Shown here: positions 23,990-32,259 of the stretch, in pieces
How the letters are laid out: every line of letters starts with the position of its first letter
Position numbering within the stretch: the first letter of the stretch is position 1
Origin: an uncultured Clostridia bacterium
GTDB lineage: Bacteria > Bacillota > Clostridia > Christensenellales > Aristaeellaceae
Direction of reading: 5' to 3'
NCBI GenBank assembly: GCA_934615235.1
Contig: CAKTTL010000011.1
Coordinates: forward strand, 1-46,062
DNA length: 46,062 nt
Notes under the pieces: model-generated
Database searches by the model: none
What the model was told of the DNA's origin: nothing
The model's input: only the letters and a program-made list of their open reading frames with translations
Made by a program: the position numbers and the translations under genes

Positions 23990-24474
23990 ATGGCAGATAT
24001 ACTTTTCAAAACATCTGATTATGTTTTTCGTACCGTGTCGGTGGACTTCTCATCCACAACGGCAAGGCGCTTATGCAAAAGGCGGTTGATGATGACGGAT
24101 ACGCCTTTATCGGTGGTCACGTTGCGTTTGGCGAAACGACCGCTGAAACAATTGTAAGAGAATTCAAGGAAGAAATCGGCGCTGACATCAATGTGGAAAG
24201 ACTATTTATGGTGAACGAGAATTTCTTCCCTTGGGGCGCTCGTCCTTGTCAGCAGATAAACCTATATTATTTGGTTTCCTTGAAGGACGAAACGCAAATA
24301 CCGATTGACAGAAATTTCAAAGCACTCGACGAGCTTGGCAACGAGCGTATTGAACTTGATATGTGTTGGATACCGCTTGAAGACGTACCGAACAAGAATA
24401 TCTATCCGCCACAGGCAAAGGAATACATCGTAAATGTCCCCGATGAGATCGTGTACTTTGTTTATAAGGAGTAA
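23990..24474 (+). pseudogene. NUDIX hydrolase, broken by a -1 frameshift in a T tract
   Basis: From the ATG at 23990 (GAGGA upstream) the frame reads MADILFKTSDYVF and then goes out of frame. The remaining protein continues in another frame as SYRVGGLLIHNGKALMQK and on to the stop at 24474. One extra T in the run at 24024-24028 would restore a full-length gene. The NUDIX box is intact and perfect (GHVAFGE-x7-REFKEEIGA). Starting at the internal ATG (24073) would remove the first two beta strands. Either a recent pseudogene, a slippery tract with frameshifting, or an assembly error. Confidence 0.8.
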
Positions 24475-24551
24475 CCAAGTGAGAATACAACATAAAAAAA
24501 CTAACAATCCGCCAATCACTGCGGCTGTATCAAAAGCGGCCGGCACAATCT

Positions 24552-24940
24552 GAGAAGCGAATCGGAGAGCTTGGCCCTCTTTTCATCCGCATTTACGAGG
24601 ACAATGCGGCCTGTCGGCTGGATGATGACCGCTTTGCGGGATGATGAGCAGAAACTACACCGTGGAACAAAAAGACCTTAAAGCCGAGGTCAAAGGTCTG
24701 CAACAGCAACTCCGTGAACAGGAACAACAGGCAGAGAATATAGAACAGTTTGTTCAGCGGCTAAAGAGGAGCAGCGCCCTCACGGAGCTGACGCCCTATA
24801 TACTCAGAGAGCTTGTCAAGGCGGTCTATGTAGATGCACCTGACAAGTCCGGCGGCAAGCGCAGACAGAAGAACCATATCGAGTACGACCTTATGGGCTG
24901 CATTCCCGTGGATAAACTGCTGAAAGCGGAACAGGCATGA
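24552..24940 (+). pseudogene. C-terminal fragment of a large serine recombinase, frameshifted
   Basis: The first part reads EKRIGELGPLFIRIYEDNA...DDDRFAG then stops; two extra bases (GG at 24639-24640) shift the frame, after which MMSRNYTVEQKDLKAEV continues to the stop at 24940. The coiled-coil stretch, VQRLKRSSALTELTPY and the AVYVDAPDKSGGKRRQ end match the C-terminal part of transposon-type large serine recombinases (DUF4368 region). The catalytic N-terminal domain is absent. It is a relic of a mobile element that once occupied this patch. Confidence 0.82.
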
Positions 24941-25017
24941 CCGAGATCATGCCTGTTCCAAGAAATTTGAATTTTACTGTCTCATCAGCCGAGCCGCTTC
25001 AGCGGGCCGGTTTTCTC

Positions 25018-26616
25018 TCATTCCGCGTCCTCCATCGTCTCCCTGCAGAGGCGCTGATAGCGCGCAAACAGCGCGTCATAGGCGGGTTTATTGTCCGGGT
25101 TCGGCGTATACACCCTGAATTCCTTCGTGCTCATCGCGTCCATCGCCTGCGCAAGCGTCGGGTACGCCCCCGCCGCCGTCGCGGCCAGCACGCCCGCGCC
25201 GTTCGCCGCAGCGTTTTGCAGCGCGGAAACGTAAATCTCCCGCCCGAAAATATCGGCGTAGCACTGCACCAGCTGCGGGTTTTTCACCGCGATGCCGCCG
25301 CAGGCGACGATACGCCGCACCGCGCAGCCGTTCGCTTCCATGTTTTCAATGATTTCGCGCGAACCAAAGCCCGTCGCTTCAACCATCGCGCGGTAAATAT
25401 GCTCGGGCCGCGTCCAAAGCGTCAGTCCGTCCATGCGCGCCTTCAAATCGGCGCGGGCATAGGGGCAGCGGTTGCCGTTAAACCAGTCAAGAACGACCAA
25501 TCCCTGCGCATCCGGCGGCACGGCAAACGCGCGCTCGCTCAGCAGCGTATGCGGGGACACGCCTTTTTCACGCGCTTCGCGCGCCTCCTTTTCCGGCAAC
25601 ATATTGTCCATATACCAGGCCAGCATGTCGCCGCAGGCCGCCTGCCCCGCGTCGTAGCAGCTGAACCCCGGCACCATCGTGTCCACGCCCATCGAGCAGA
25701 TGCCCGGCATTTCCGAATACGTGTCGCTCAACAGCGCCTGCACGTTGCTCGTACCGATGGAAAGCAGCAGATCGCCGTCGCGGTTCATGCCAAGCGCCGC
25801 CAGCGGACTGTGCCCGTCCAGGCTGCCGCTCGCGACCGCGATCCCCGGGCAGAGCCCGAGCCATCGCGCCGCTTCTTCCGTCAGCTCGCCGATTTTCTCG
25901 CCCCACAGCGCGATTCTGCCGTCGAGCTTCCCGTTCACATCCGCAAAATTCTCATCCACCTTCCGCCAGAATTCAGCGGAAGGCAGGCCCATATCATGCC
26001 GGCGGAAGGTTTTGATGCCCAGCGAATTGACCGAGCGCGCAATCTTGCCGGTGAGCAGATAGTTCACCCAGTCGGCGCAGTCGAGCAGATACCTCGCCGC
26101 GGCGTATACGGCCGGCGCGTGGTGCAGCGTTTCCAGCGCCTTGGGGTAAAGCCACTCGCTGCTGACGCGATGGCCGCAAACGCGCAGGAACGGTTCGCCC
26201 GTTTCCCTTGCGACGGCTTCAATCCGCTGCGCCTCCTCTTCGGCGCTGTGGCTCTTCCAGACCTTGATATACGCGTCCTGCACGCGCTCGAACCCCGGTT
26301 TTTCGCAAACGGGCGCGCCGTCCTCCGTCAGCGGAACCACCGTCATGCTCGTCGAATCGACGGCGACGCCGCATACGTCCTCCTTCGCGACGTTCGCAAG
26401 GCGCAGCGTCTCCTTCACGGCCTCCTCCAGCGCGCGGCGGTATTCCGCCGGCACCGCGCAGCAGGAGCGCGGACGCAGCGTCAGGCCGCCCGGCAGCGCC
26501 ACGTCGTAAGCCCCGTAGCCGCTTGCGGCCGTCGCCACCTGCGCGCCGTCGGAAACGCGCAGAAGCACCGCGCGCGCCGAAAGCGTGCCGAAATCAACGC
26601 CCAAAACGTATTTCAT
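25018..26616 (-). CDS. FGGY-family carbohydrate kinase, ribulokinase-like
   Basis: 532 aa from the ATG at 26616. FGGY kinases phosphorylate sugars in the cytoplasm. The N-terminal ATP/phosphate loop reads GVDFGTLSARAV, the form typical of ribulokinases (AraB-like), and SLDGHSPLAALG, LLLSIGTSNVQ and VACGGIAVKNPQ match family signatures. The length is within the ribulokinase range (about 530-570). Last gene of a five-gene operon with a sugar or nucleoside-type ABC transporter and a class II aldolase; 5 bases separate it from the aldolase gene. No AraA or AraD is nearby, so the substrate may not be L-ribulose. Confidence 0.88.
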   Translation of the reverse strand: MKYVLGVDFGTLSARAVLLRVSDGAQVATAASGYGAYDVALPGGLTLRPRSCCAVPAEYRRALEEAVKETLRLANVAKEDVCGVAVDSTSMTVVPLTEDGAPVCEKPGFERVQDAYIKVWKSHSAEEEAQRIEAVARETGEPFLRVCGHRVSSEWLYPKALETLHHAPAVYAAARYLLDCADWVNYLLTGKIARSVNSLGIKTFRRHDMGLPSAEFWRKVDENFADVNGKLDGRIALWGEKIGELTEEAARWLGLCPGIAVASGSLDGHSPLAALGMNRDGDLLLSIGTSNVQALLSDTYSEMPGICSMGVDTMVPGFSCYDAGQAACGDMLAWYMDNMLPEKEAREAREKGVSPHTLLSERAFAVPPDAQGLVVLDWFNGNRCPYARADLKARMDGLTLWTRPEHIYRAMVEATGFGSREIIENMEANGCAVRRIVACGGIAVKNPQLVQCYADIFGREIYVSALQNAAANGAGVLAATAAGAYPTLAQAMDAMSTKEFRVYTPNPDNKPAYDALFARYQRLCRETMEDAE

Positions 26617-26621
26617 ACCCT

Positions 26622-27467
26622 TCACGCCTTTCCGTCGCAGCCGCACACGCGCATGCGTTCCATCACCAGCCGCTTGACCGCCTCGCGTCCCGGCGCGCCG
26701 TACTTCTTCGGATCGAACGCCTTCGGATCCGCAGCGAGGAAGGCGCGCACCGCGTCGGTGTAGGCGATGCGCAGCTCGGTCGCGAAGTTCACCTTGCAGA
26801 TGCCCTCGGCGATGCAGTCGCGCACCGCCTGATCGGAAAGACCGCTCGCGCCGTGCAGCACCAGCGGAATCTCCACCAGCCTGCGAATGGCCTTCAGCCG
26901 CTCGATATCCAGCTTCGGCACGCCCTGATACACGCCGTGCGCCGTCCCGATGGCCACGGCCAGCGAGGTCACGCCCGTGCGGCTGACGAAATCGAGCGCC
27001 TCCTCCGGCACGGTGTAGCCGCCGCTGCCGCCGTCCAGGTCGTCTTCCTTGCCGCCGACCTTGCCCAGCTCCGCCTCGACCGGCACGCCGCACGCGCGCC
27101 CCGCGCGCGCCACGACGCTCACTTCGGCCACGTTCTGCTCGTAGGGCATGTGCGAACCGTCGATCATCAGGCTCGTATATCCGGCGCGCAGGGCGCGCAT
27201 GCAGGTTTCCACGCTGTCGCCGTGATCGAGGTGCATGCACACGGGCGCGGACGAACTTTCGGCAATCGCGGCCACCATGTCGCGGTAAATCTTCGGCGAG
27301 GCGTATTTGAGCGTCGAGCTCGTCGTCTGGATCATCACCGGAGCGCGCAGCTCCTCCGCCGCGGCGACGATCGCCTGCGCCATTTCAAGGTTTTCCGCGT
27401 TGAACGCGCCGACGGCGTACCGGCCCTTCTGGGCGTCCAGGAGCATTTTTTCACAGGTAACAAGCAT
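26622..27467 (-). CDS. Class II (zinc-dependent) ketose-phosphate aldolase
   Basis: 281 aa. Class II fructose-1,6-bisphosphate/tagatose aldolase family (FbaA/GatY/KbaY-like), splitting a ketose phosphate into a three-carbon phosphate and an aldehyde. Zinc ligands and active-site motifs are visible: MHLDHGDS (near residue 84), VEAELG (near 132), GTAHGVYQG (about 172-180) and LHGASG (near 202), followed by KVNFATELR. Length matches GatY/KbaY-like enzymes. Its place between an uptake system and a sugar kinase suggests a dedicated catabolic role and not glycolysis. Real substrate unknown. Confidence 0.92.
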   Translation of the reverse strand: MLVTCEKMLLDAQKGRYAVGAFNAENLEMAQAIVAAAEELRAPVMIQTTSSTLKYASPKIYRDMVAAIAESSSAPVCMHLDHGDSVETCMRALRAGYTSLMIDGSHMPYEQNVAEVSVVARAGRACGVPVEAELGKVGGKEDDLDGGSGGYTVPEEALDFVSRTGVTSLAVAIGTAHGVYQGVPKLDIERLKAIRRLVEIPLVLHGASGLSDQAVRDCIAEGICKVNFATELRIAYTDAVRAFLAADPKAFDPKKYGAPGREAVKRLVMERMRVCGCDGKA

Positions 27468-27498
27468 GATTTTCTTTCCCCTTTTTCTTTTTTTTGAT

Positions 27499-28440
27499 TT
27501 ATGCGCTCAGCCTGCGGCGCGCTTTCTTCGCGCTGTGAATGCGCGCGGCGGCGTACGCCGCAAGGCCGATAATGGTGATCGCGTAAGGAATCGCCGAAAC
27601 GATGTCGCTCGAAAGCCCAAGCCCCGCCACCTTGATGCTCACGGCCTGCGCCAGGCCGAACAGGAGCGAAGAGAGCATCGCGCCCAGCGGCGTATGGTTG
27701 CCCATTGCCTCAGCCGCCAGCGCGATAAAGCCGCGCCCGGCCACCATGTTCACGTTCCAGCTCTGGCTGTAATACATGCTCATGAACGCGCCGCCCAGCC
27801 CGGCCAGCGCGCCGCCCAGCATGAGCGCGATATACTTGTATTTCGTCACGCTCAGGCCGACGGACGAGGCCGCGTTCGGGTTTTCGCCCACAGCGCGGAT
27901 ATTCAGCCCCAGCGGCGTTTTCTGCAAAATGACCCACAGAACCAGCACCATCAGAAACGCCGCGTACGTCAGAACCGAATGCCCGGACAGGATTTCGCCC
28001 ACGACGGGAATATCAGCGATGAGCGGGATTCGCACCGTCGGGATCAGCATCTTCGAGGTCGTCAGCCCGGAAGTGCTGCCGCTCATGCCGGTGAAGAGAT
28101 AGAGGAAAAACTGCGTTCCCCCGTCGCCGATCATGTTGACGGCGATACCGGCCAGGATGATATCCGTCTTCAGCTTCAGCGCGAAAAAGCCGATCAGGAA
28201 CGCGACCAGCGCGCCGAACGCGACCGCCGCCAGCACGCCCACGGCCCAGCTCTGCGCCCAGTAGCTGCAAAGCGCGCCGAACAGCGCCGAAATCATCATG
28301 ATGCCTTCCAGGCCGATATTGGAGCACCCCGCCTTTTCGGATACAACCGCGCCCAGCGCGGCAAAAAGAATCGGCGCGGTAATGCGCAGAATCGAGAAGA
28401 AGAACGCCGTCTGCCAGAGCATCGAAAGGAACTGTTTCAT
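27499..28440 (-). CDS. ABC transporter permease, NupQ/YufQ-like
   Basis: 313 aa with about eight to ten helices, of the branched-chain permease fold (BPD_transp_2). The segment EKAGCSNIGLEGIMMI near residue 33 and the loop IRAVGENPNAASSVGLSV are typical of the second permease of BMP-type nucleoside/sugar ABC systems. It overlaps the other permease gene by 4 bases and precedes the aldolase gene by 31 bases. Ends with a basic tail. Confidence 0.9.
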   Translation of the reverse strand: MKQFLSMLWQTAFFFSILRITAPILFAALGAVVSEKAGCSNIGLEGIMMISALFGALCSYWAQSWAVGVLAAVAFGALVAFLIGFFALKLKTDIILAGIAVNMIGDGGTQFFLYLFTGMSGSTSGLTTSKMLIPTVRIPLIADIPVVGEILSGHSVLTYAAFLMVLVLWVILQKTPLGLNIRAVGENPNAASSVGLSVTKYKYIALMLGGALAGLGGAFMSMYYSQSWNVNMVAGRGFIALAAEAMGNHTPLGAMLSSLLFGLAQAVSIKVAGLGLSSDIVSAIPYAITIIGLAAYAAARIHSAKKARRRLSA

Positions 28441-29543
28441 GCCTTCGCGCCCCCTTCCGCCGCCAGCAGCTCTTCTTCCGTGCTCTTGACGACCAGCTTC
28501 TGCCGGTAGCCGGAGAGGAACTGCTCCGCCGTAAAGAACAGGAAGATGACGGCCTGCACGATATCAATCATATTCGCGGAGATGTTGCAGTTCGTCGCCA
28601 TCAGCTGACAGCCGCGATCCAGGTAGGCGATGAAGAACGACGCCAGCGGCACGAAAATCGGGTTGTTCTTCGCCAGAATCGCAACCGTCATGCCGTCCCA
28701 GCCGTAGCCGGGCAGGTTGTTCCATTTGAAGGACGTATACCGCCCCAGCACCTCGATAGAGCCCGCCATGCCCGAAAGCATGCCGCCCGCCACCTGCGCC
28801 AGCACGATCGTCCCGCCCACATGCAGGCCGGAATAGCGCGAAAAATCGCGGTTCAGCCCCAGCATGCGGATAGTGTAGCCCCAGCGCGTACGGTACATGA
28901 ACGCCCATACGAGCGCCGCCACCGCCAGCGCCACGAAAAAGCCCCACGTAAACTTCGCCCGCATGATCAGCGACGGGATTTTCGCCGTCGCCAGGAACTG
29001 CGCCGTCTGCGTCTGCCCCTTCGTGCGGTCGGCGAAAACGTTGGTGAGGAAATGCTTGACGAGGTAGAGCAGGACGTAGTTGAGCATCAGCGTGCAGACC
29101 ATCTCGCTCGCGCCCAGCTTCACCTTCATCACGGCGGGAATCAGCATGATCGCGCCGCAGACGAGCATCGCCGCCAGCACGCAGAACGCCGGATGCAGCG
29201 CCGCCGGCAGCGGCACATAGATCGCGCACAGCGCGGCCACAAAGCCGCCCACCATCACGCATCCCTCGCCGCCGAGGTTGAACTCGTTGGCCGAGAACAT
29301 CACGCATACGCCAAGGCCGGTGAACATGATCGGGATCATCGTGCCGAAAATCGTATACAGGCTCATCAGGTTGAACTTCGCCCCGCCCTTGAAATCGATC
29401 ACCGGGCCGAGAATCAGATACCGCAGCGCCAGCCACGGCTGATCGCAGCTGGCGAAGATCAGCACGGCCGCCACCAGCAGCGCCACGAGAATGGACGCGC
29501 AGCCGCGCACCAGGTTGAACAGCGTCATCCGCCGTTTATTCAT
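28437..29543 (-). CDS. ABC transporter permease, NupP/YufP-like
   Basis: 368 aa from the ATG at 29543, with GGGAGGG about 7 bases upstream. About ten helices. The FSANEFNLGGEGCVMVGGFV segment (about 87-106) is typical of the first permease of BMP-family ABC importers. It overlaps the ATPase gene by 8 bases and the second permease by 4 bases, so the three transporter genes are translationally coupled. Confidence 0.9.
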   Translation of the reverse strand: MNKRRMTLFNLVRGCASILVALLVAAVLIFASCDQPWLALRYLILGPVIDFKGGAKFNLMSLYTIFGTMIPIMFTGLGVCVMFSANEFNLGGEGCVMVGGFVAALCAIYVPLPAALHPAFCVLAAMLVCGAIMLIPAVMKVKLGASEMVCTLMLNYVLLYLVKHFLTNVFADRTKGQTQTAQFLATAKIPSLIMRAKFTWGFFVALAVAALVWAFMYRTRWGYTIRMLGLNRDFSRYSGLHVGGTIVLAQVAGGMLSGMAGSIEVLGRYTSFKWNNLPGYGWDGMTVAILAKNNPIFVPLASFFIAYLDRGCQLMATNCNISANMIDIVQAVIFLFFTAEQFLSGYRQKLVVKSTEEELLAAEGGAKA

Positions 29544-31110
29544 GGCATACCCTCCCAATCTGCGCGCCGTCCTGTTTTTTCAGGCCCAGCATGTATTCGC
29601 CCATGATTTCGTCCGTCAGCTCCGCCGTATCCTCAAAATAGGCGGCGATCGCGCCGTTATGGAAGACCATCAGCGAATCGGACAGCTCCATCACCTCGTT
29701 GAGGTCTGCGGAGACGAGCAGCACGGCCGCGCCCGCGCGCGCCAGGCGCACCAGCTCCTGGCGGATGAACTCCGTCGCGCCCACGTCGATGCCGCGCGTC
29801 GGCTGGTCGGCGATAATCAGCGCCGGATCGCTCGAAAATTCGCGCGCCACGACGACCTTCTGGATATTGCCGCCCGAGAGCATGCCTACCTTCTGGTTGC
29901 GCGAGGAGCACAGCACGCGGAATTCCTCAATCAGCCGGTCGGTCTCCCGGTGCAGCGCCTTCATGTTAAAAAACGGGCCGCGGTTGAACGCCCTGCGGCC
30001 GACGCGGTCGCTCATCATGTTCTCCTCGATGCTCGCGCCCGAGGCGATGCCGTAGAGCATACGGTCCTCCGGCACGAGGGAAACGCCCATCTCGCGCAGC
30101 GCGTCCTGCCCGCGCCCCAGCACGCTCCTGCCGTTCACCGTCGCCTCGCCCGCGTCGGGCCTGCGCCCGAGCCCGAAGAGAATATCCACCAGCTCGCGCT
30201 GGCCGTTCCCCTCCACGCCCGCGACGCCCAGAATCTCGCCTGCGCGCACGGAAAAGGAAACGTTGTCGAGTATTTTCTTGTTCCAGTCGTTCGTATAGGA
30301 CAGATTGCGCACGCGCAGGACGGTTTTCTGCGGCTTCGCCGCGCTTTTTTCCACCGTCAGCACCACGTCGCGCCCGACCATCAGGCGGCTGATCTCCCGC
30401 TCGGTCACGTCGCGCGTGTTGTACACGCCCATCGAGCGCCCGCCGCGCAGGATGGTCAGCCGGTCGGTGATCTGCATAATCTCGCGCAGCTTGTGCGAGA
30501 TGAAGATGATCGTATATCCCTGCTCCTTCAGGTGTACCAGTTCGCGGAAAAGCTCGGCCGTCTCCTGCGTGGTGAGCACGGCCGTCGGCTCGTCGAGGAT
30601 GAGAATCTTCGCCCCGCGCGCCAGCGCCTTCAAAATCTCGACCTTCTGCTTCATCCCGACGGGGATATCCATCACCTTCGCGTCCGGGTCCACGTCGAGG
30701 TTGAACTCTTCTGCGTATTGGCGCGTCATCGCCACGGCCTGCTGCCGGTCGAAAAACACGCCGCCCTTTTTCGGCGCGATGCCCAGCGCCATGTTTTCCG
30801 CCACCGTCAGCGACGGCACCAGCATGAAATGCTGATGCACCATGCCCACGCCGTGCGCGATGGCGACGTTCGGCGAGGTTACGGCCACCTTTTCGCCGTT
30901 GATGAAAATCTCGCCGCTCGTAGGCTGCTCCAGCCCGAAGAGCATTTTCATCAGCGTCGATTTGCCCGCGCCGTTTTCGCCCATCAGCGCATGAATCTCG
31001 CCGCGCCGCACGGAAAAGTTAACGTCCCTGCTCGCCGCGATGCCGTTGGAGTAGATTTTCGTTATTCCCCGCATCTCCACGGCATTTGCGGCCGTTCCGC
31101 CCTGCTGCAT
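29536..31110 (-). CDS. Duplicated ABC ATPase of a BMP-type importer (NupO/YufO-like)
   Basis: 524 aa with two nucleotide-binding domains in tandem. Domain 1 (about 10-240) has Walker A GENGAGKST, Walker B ILILDEPT and switch His in ISHKLRE, with a degenerate signature (VGMKQK). Domain 2 (about 265-510) has a degenerate Walker A (GVEGNGQREL, no Lys), a good signature LSGGNIQK and IIADQPTRGID. This asymmetry is normal in RbsA/MglA/NupO ATPases. It is the first gene of the operon. The lipoprotein that normally delivers the substrate (BMP family) is not encoded here. Confidence 0.93.
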   Translation of the reverse strand: MQQGGTAANAVEMRGITKIYSNGIAASRDVNFSVRRGEIHALMGENGAGKSTLMKMLFGLEQPTSGEIFINGEKVAVTSPNVAIAHGVGMVHQHFMLVPSLTVAENMALGIAPKKGGVFFDRQQAVAMTRQYAEEFNLDVDPDAKVMDIPVGMKQKVEILKALARGAKILILDEPTAVLTTQETAELFRELVHLKEQGYTIIFISHKLREIMQITDRLTILRGGRSMGVYNTRDVTEREISRLMVGRDVVLTVEKSAAKPQKTVLRVRNLSYTNDWNKKILDNVSFSVRAGEILGVAGVEGNGQRELVDILFGLGRRPDAGEATVNGRSVLGRGQDALREMGVSLVPEDRMLYGIASGASIEENMMSDRVGRRAFNRGPFFNMKALHRETDRLIEEFRVLCSSRNQKVGMLSGGNIQKVVVAREFSSDPALIIADQPTRGIDVGATEFIRQELVRLARAGAAVLLVSADLNEVMELSDSLMVFHNGAIAAYFEDTAELTDEIMGEYMLGLKKQDGAQIGRVCHE

Positions 31111-31155
31111 AAAAGGCTGCCCCCTCGGTTTGCCGTCTCCGGCTTCTATAATGTA

Positions 31156-31184
31156 AGGATAAAAGAATTCGATAGAAAAATCAA
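31156..31184 (-). promoter_or_regulatory. Promoter of the transporter-aldolase-kinase operon
   Basis: On the minus strand TTGATT (31184-31179), 17-bp spacer, TATCCT (31161-31156), 45 bases before the ATPase start. No operator is recognised. Confidence 0.5.
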
Positions 31185-31216
31185 GCGGTTTTGCGCTTTA
31201 TCGCCCGCGAAGATGC

Positions 31217-31257
31217 AAAAAAGCCGCAATCCCTTCCCGGAAGGAAGGGACGGCGGC
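31217..31257 (-). terminator. Rho-independent terminator upstream of the transporter operon
   Basis: On the minus strand GCGGC and GCCGC enclose CCCTTCC/GGAAGGG with a five-base loop, followed by TTTTTT. It stops minus-strand transcription entering from the island side. Confidence 0.8.
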
Positions 31258-31324
31258 CCGTAAATATCCCCTGATCTCCATCCCGTCCAGCTCGCGCTTC
31301 AAGCACTCATGGCGGCAGGGTAAG

Positions 31325-31352
31325 AAAAAACCTGGCAAGCAAGCTTGCCAGG
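31325..31352 (-). terminator. Rho-independent terminator directly after a tRNA-3'-like sequence
   Basis: CCTGGCAAG-caag-CTTGCCAGG followed, on the minus strand, by TTTTTT. It begins 7 bases after the tRNA-like 3' end at 31360, just as a tRNA gene terminator would. Confidence 0.85.
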
Positions 31353-31359
31353 CACACAA

Positions 31360-31379
31360 TGGTCGCAACAGGACTCGAA
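31360..31379 (-). other. tRNA 3'-end-like sequence, candidate island attachment site
   Basis: On the minus strand the 20 bases TTCGAGTCCTGTTGCGACCA fit a T-loop (TTCGAGT), T-stem 3' strand (CCTGT), acceptor 3' strand (TGCGACC) and discriminator A. The upstream bases do not pair as the rest of a tRNA, so only the 3' end is present. Composition changes from GC-rich to AT-rich exactly here. This is the usual pattern of an att site left by integration into a tRNA 3' end. Confidence 0.6.
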
Positions 31380-31602
31380 TTCCGAATCTCCATGAAATTT
31401 CGATCAATAACACAACATAATGTATTGTGATGAAAAAGAAAAATCAATATCTTGTGGTGTAGCGTACCCAAACAAAACGCCATGCAAGGACGGTTTGGGT
31501 ACGGAGCTGGTGAAGATTTTGCGGTATTTCATGCCATTTACCCAAACTGGAAATGGGCTTGTGAAGGTGAAAACAGATGAAGCAAAAGTGAAAAAGGAGG
31601 GC

Positions 31603-31989
31603 ATGATGATGACCTGTTTCCCGAAAGAAATCACAGAAAATGGTATCCATTATACATTGCATGGGGACTACTACTTCCCTGGTCTGAATCTCCCGGAAAC
31701 TCCCCGTCAAAGCATTGGCCACTACGGCAGGATGCGTAAAGCGTATCTGGAGGAACATCGTCCCGGATTCTATGAACGGCTTCTTTTGTCCGGGAAGCTG
31801 TATGAGCATTTGGCAGAAATCGACGCCTGCTGTTCCGACAGAATGAATCGAATAATTCGCCAAACGGTAGATGCAGAGGGCATTAACGAAAAGCTGAAAG
31901 TACGAAATCAACTTGCCTGGGTCGGACGGATGAACATCATTCGGCAGCGGGCGGAAGAAATAATCCTCAACGAACTGATCTACGCATAA
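31603..31989 (+). CDS. TnpV-family transposon-encoded protein
   Basis: 128 aa from the ATG at 31603, with AAAGGAGG at 31593-31600; the open frame extends upstream to 31420 without a better start. The pattern Y-x-L-HGDYYFPGL, IGHYGRMRKAYLEEHRP, LLLSGKLYEHLAEID, LAWVGRMNIIRQRAEEI is typical of TnpV, a small protein of unknown function carried by Tn4451-like and other integrative elements of Clostridia. It marks the island as mobile-element derived. No recombinase is in the visible part. A good terminator follows. Confidence 0.85.
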   Translation: MMMTCFPKEITENGIHYTLHGDYYFPGLNLPETPRQSIGHYGRMRKAYLEEHRPGFYERLLLSGKLYEHLAEIDACCSDRMNRIIRQTVDAEGINEKLKVRNQLAWVGRMNIIRQRAEEIILNELIYA

Positions 31990-32005
31990 TCATCGTCTAC
32001 AGAGT

Positions 32006-32028
32006 CGCCTCTCCGGAGGCGCTTTTTT
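32006..32028 (+). terminator. Rho-independent terminator of the TnpV gene
   Basis: CGCCTC-tccg-GAGGCG followed by TTTTTT, 17 bases after the TnpV stop. Confidence 0.85.
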
Positions 32029-32259
32029 ATAAATACACCATGATGTACAGTGGCGCTGAGCCAGAGTTCATCGAAGGCAATGTGTTCAAAATTATCATAC
32101 ATCTCTCCTTCGGCTCCATGACTAAGGTCGGTCCGGGCACTTCTGCCGTAGCAAGTGCGCAAGTTGGTAAGCCAGGTGGCCAAGTGGTCAAGTCAAGTGG
32201 TCAAGTCGATAATGCCGCAATTTCCATAAAGCTCGATACCCGTCTCTCTGGTTTTTGTA
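32029..32259. other. Intergenic stretch downstream of the six-gene operon
   Basis: No convincing gene or terminator. Near 32165-32212 there is a degenerate short repeat of GGTCAAGT/GGCCAAGT units (caagtggtcaagtcaagtgg). A 40-codon minus-strand frame from 32102 to 31980 runs over the TnpV terminator and is not called. Confidence 0.4.

Noticed and set aside
24937..26763. A 608-aa plus-strand protein over the kinase gene
   Set aside because: It is the antisense shadow of the FGGY kinase; no start signal and His/Arg-rich composition.
25018..27240. A 740-aa fusion of the aldolase region and the FGGY kinase
   Set aside because: The first 207 codons are the aldolase gene read out of frame. The kinase starts at 26616, five bases after the aldolase stop.
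31198..31359. Minus-strand frame ending ...EIRGYLRAAVPSFREG... as a small gene
   Set aside because: It runs straight through a strong terminator hairpin, starts without a ribosome binding site and shares its DNA with the terminator arms.
31420..31602. N-terminal 61-codon extension of the TnpV gene
   Set aside because: A strong AAAGGAGG precedes the ATG at 31603, and the extension does not resemble TnpV. It may be a relic of another gene but cannot be named.
31980..32102. 40-codon minus-strand frame starting MYDNFEHIAFDELW
   Set aside because: AAGGAG is only two bases from the ATG, the frame overlaps the TnpV terminator and the end of TnpV, and I recognise no family.
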